37,303 nucleotides of DNA, taken from positions 1 through 37,303 of the IMG/VR virus record IMGVR_UViG_3300025141_000305; one strand, written 5' to 3'. The notes below the pieces were generated by a model. The model made no database searches, had not been told where the DNA came from, and saw only the letters and a list, made by a program, of their open reading frames with translations. Of the stretch, positions 36,508 through 37,303 are shown one piece after another. The DNA is from a virus. Each line of letters begins with the position of its first letter. The stretch's first letter is position 1. Position numbers and translations under genes: made by a program.

Positions 36508-37180
36508 ATTGGCCTACCAAGATGAATATATAAAGCTATTCCACGGAGATTACCGCTCAGTTCTCCCTAGTTTGAATGATGTAGATTTTGATTGTGTCCT
36601 CCTTGATCCCCCATTTGAGACCTGGGAAACGGTCACACCTGGCCATTTCCAGGGAATACCAAAGAAGGTTGTTTTCACGAATTGGCAACATCGAGGAGTC
36701 ATTGAAAGCTATTTCGGGAAACCAAGAAGCGAGTTTGTCTGGTATTTCAAAGATGGTCGATGGGTATCTCATCGATTACCAAGGCAAACACATGAATTGA
36801 TCTACATATACGGAGAAACCGTCGAAGCATACGTTGGCGAAAAGATCGAAGATCGAACTCCCCAAAACAAAGGCAGAGGAGCAGTAGGGAAAGACACTTA
36901 CAGCACCCACATCTATAGACCCAGGGAAAGGAAAATACTGAACAGCGTCTTAGAATACCCGCGAAACAACCGAAATGGAATGGGGGCTTGGGGAAAACCT
37001 GAAAAGCTTATTCGTAACCTTTTAGAATTTGTATCGCCAGGTGTAGTCTTGGACCCTTTTGCCGGTGGCGGTTCTACGCTGACCGTAGCTAAGAAATTGA
37101 AAATGAAGGCTATCGGTATAGAGATCGACGAAAAACGATGTGAACTAATAATTTCAAGGTTGGCTGATGGAGTTGGATAA
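36500..37180 (+). CDS. site-specific DNA methyltransferase between terminase genes
   Basis: The 226-residue enzyme begins at ATG 36500, eight bases before the terS stop ends (ATGAGTGA); a TTG at 36482 is less likely. The catalytic DPPF is at residues 36-39 and the AdoMet motif DPFAGGGSTLTVA is near the C-terminus, the beta-class order. DPPF is compatible with adenine-N6 or cytosine-N4. It overlaps terL by 14 bp, so it is co-translated with the packaging machine and may mark packaging sites or protect DNA. No restriction partner is visible. Confidence 0.88.
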   Translation: MSELAYQDEYIKLFHGDYRSVLPSLNDVDFDCVLLDPPFETWETVTPGHFQGIPKKVVFTNWQHRGVIESYFGKPRSEFVWYFKDGRWVSHRLPRQTHELIYIYGETVEAYVGEKIEDRTPQNKGRGAVGKDTYSTHIYRPRERKILNSVLEYPRNNRNGMGAWGKPEKLIRNLLEFVSPGVVLDPFAGGGSTLTVAKKLKMKAIGIEIDEKRCELIISRLADGVG

Positions 37181-37303
37181 GGAACTCTCCCCTGCCCAAA
37201 GGTTAGCTACCCTGCCCACAAAAGACCGTGAGGCGGTCATAGGAAGCCTCTCGTCGCAAGAGAAGGTGGCTTTGCTGTATAGCTGGCGAACTTGGGCAAG
37301 ACC
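37115..37303. repeat. terminal direct overlap, right copy
   Basis: Matches 1-189 with a single A/G difference at 37177. See the left copy. The difference changes residue 4 of the large terminase from Gly to Asp in this copy and is silent in the methyltransferase. Confidence 0.95.
37167..37303 (+). CDS. terL: 5' fragment of terminase large subunit (overlap copy)
   Basis: The frame begins MELDKELSPAQRL and is cut by the window end after about 45 codons. It is the duplicate of the gene start at 53 and not a separate gene. Confidence 0.95.
   Translation, partial: MELDKELSPAQRLATLPTKDREAVIGSLSSQEKVALLYSWRTWAR

Noticed and set aside
1-37303. tRNA genes, CRISPR arrays, insertion sequences, integrase or attachment site
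   Set aside because: I looked for T-loop GGTTCRA blocks with paired arms, spaced direct repeats, transposase or integrase motifs, and found none. The terminal overlap is an assembly or circularity feature, not an attachment site.

Overview
The window is a complete or near-complete genome of a long-tailed (siphovirus-type) bacteriophage. Bases 1-189 recur at 37115-37303 with one mismatch, so the contig closes into a circle of about 37,114 bp. The host is probably an actinobacterium: the phage carries a WhiB-type Fe-S regulator, an r1t-type holin and a DUF2746-like membrane protein, and its genes use a moderate-GC codon set. I see no integrase, excisionase, CI-type repressor, tRNA or CRISPR, so a lytic lifestyle is likely but not proven.

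Layout. (A) 33.6-37.3 kb continuing through 1-5.1 kb, plus strand: a ParB-domain protein, a TET/JBP-like 2-oxoglutarate dioxygenase, a glycosyltransferase, the small terminase, a DNA methyltransferase squeezed between the terminase genes, the large terminase, the portal, and a MuF head protein fused to a zinc-metallopeptidase-like domain. (B) 5.1-6.1 kb, minus: two small genes behind a conserved promoter. (C) 6.2-17.4 kb, plus: two tail-tube paralogues, tail chaperones joined by a -1 frameshift, tape measure, tail-tip protein, S74 fibre, amidase endolysin, second methyltransferase, metallophosphoesterase, holin. (D) 17.4-18.3 kb, minus: two small genes behind the same promoter type. (E) 18.3-24.4 kb, plus: XkdF-like protease, M15 peptidase, small membrane protein, scaffold, decoration protein, major capsid protein, connectors, and a Com-like zinc ribbon. 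(F) 24.5-33.5 kb, mostly minus: exported transglycosylase, whiB (plus strand), C5-cytosine methyltransferase, many small genes, RusA, HNH nuclease, helicase-loader-like protein, replication HTH protein and RecT, ending at another copy of the promoter. Bidirectional hairpin terminators close three convergent junctions.

How the parts fit. The early region (F) supplies recombination and replication-accessory functions and a 5-methylcytosine methyltransferase. The operon that leads into packaging (A) starts with a dioxygenase and a glycosyltransferase, so the phage may build glycosylated hydroxymethylcytosine in its DNA before packaging. The most unusual observations are: this putative cytosine hypermodification route; a 237-residue reading frame nested inside the cytosine methyltransferase gene with a ribosome-binding site and its own internal repeats; a four-copy promoter family that places three of four start codons at or next to the predicted transcription start; a metallopeptidase-tailed MuF protein; and a structured 268-bp gap beside whiB.
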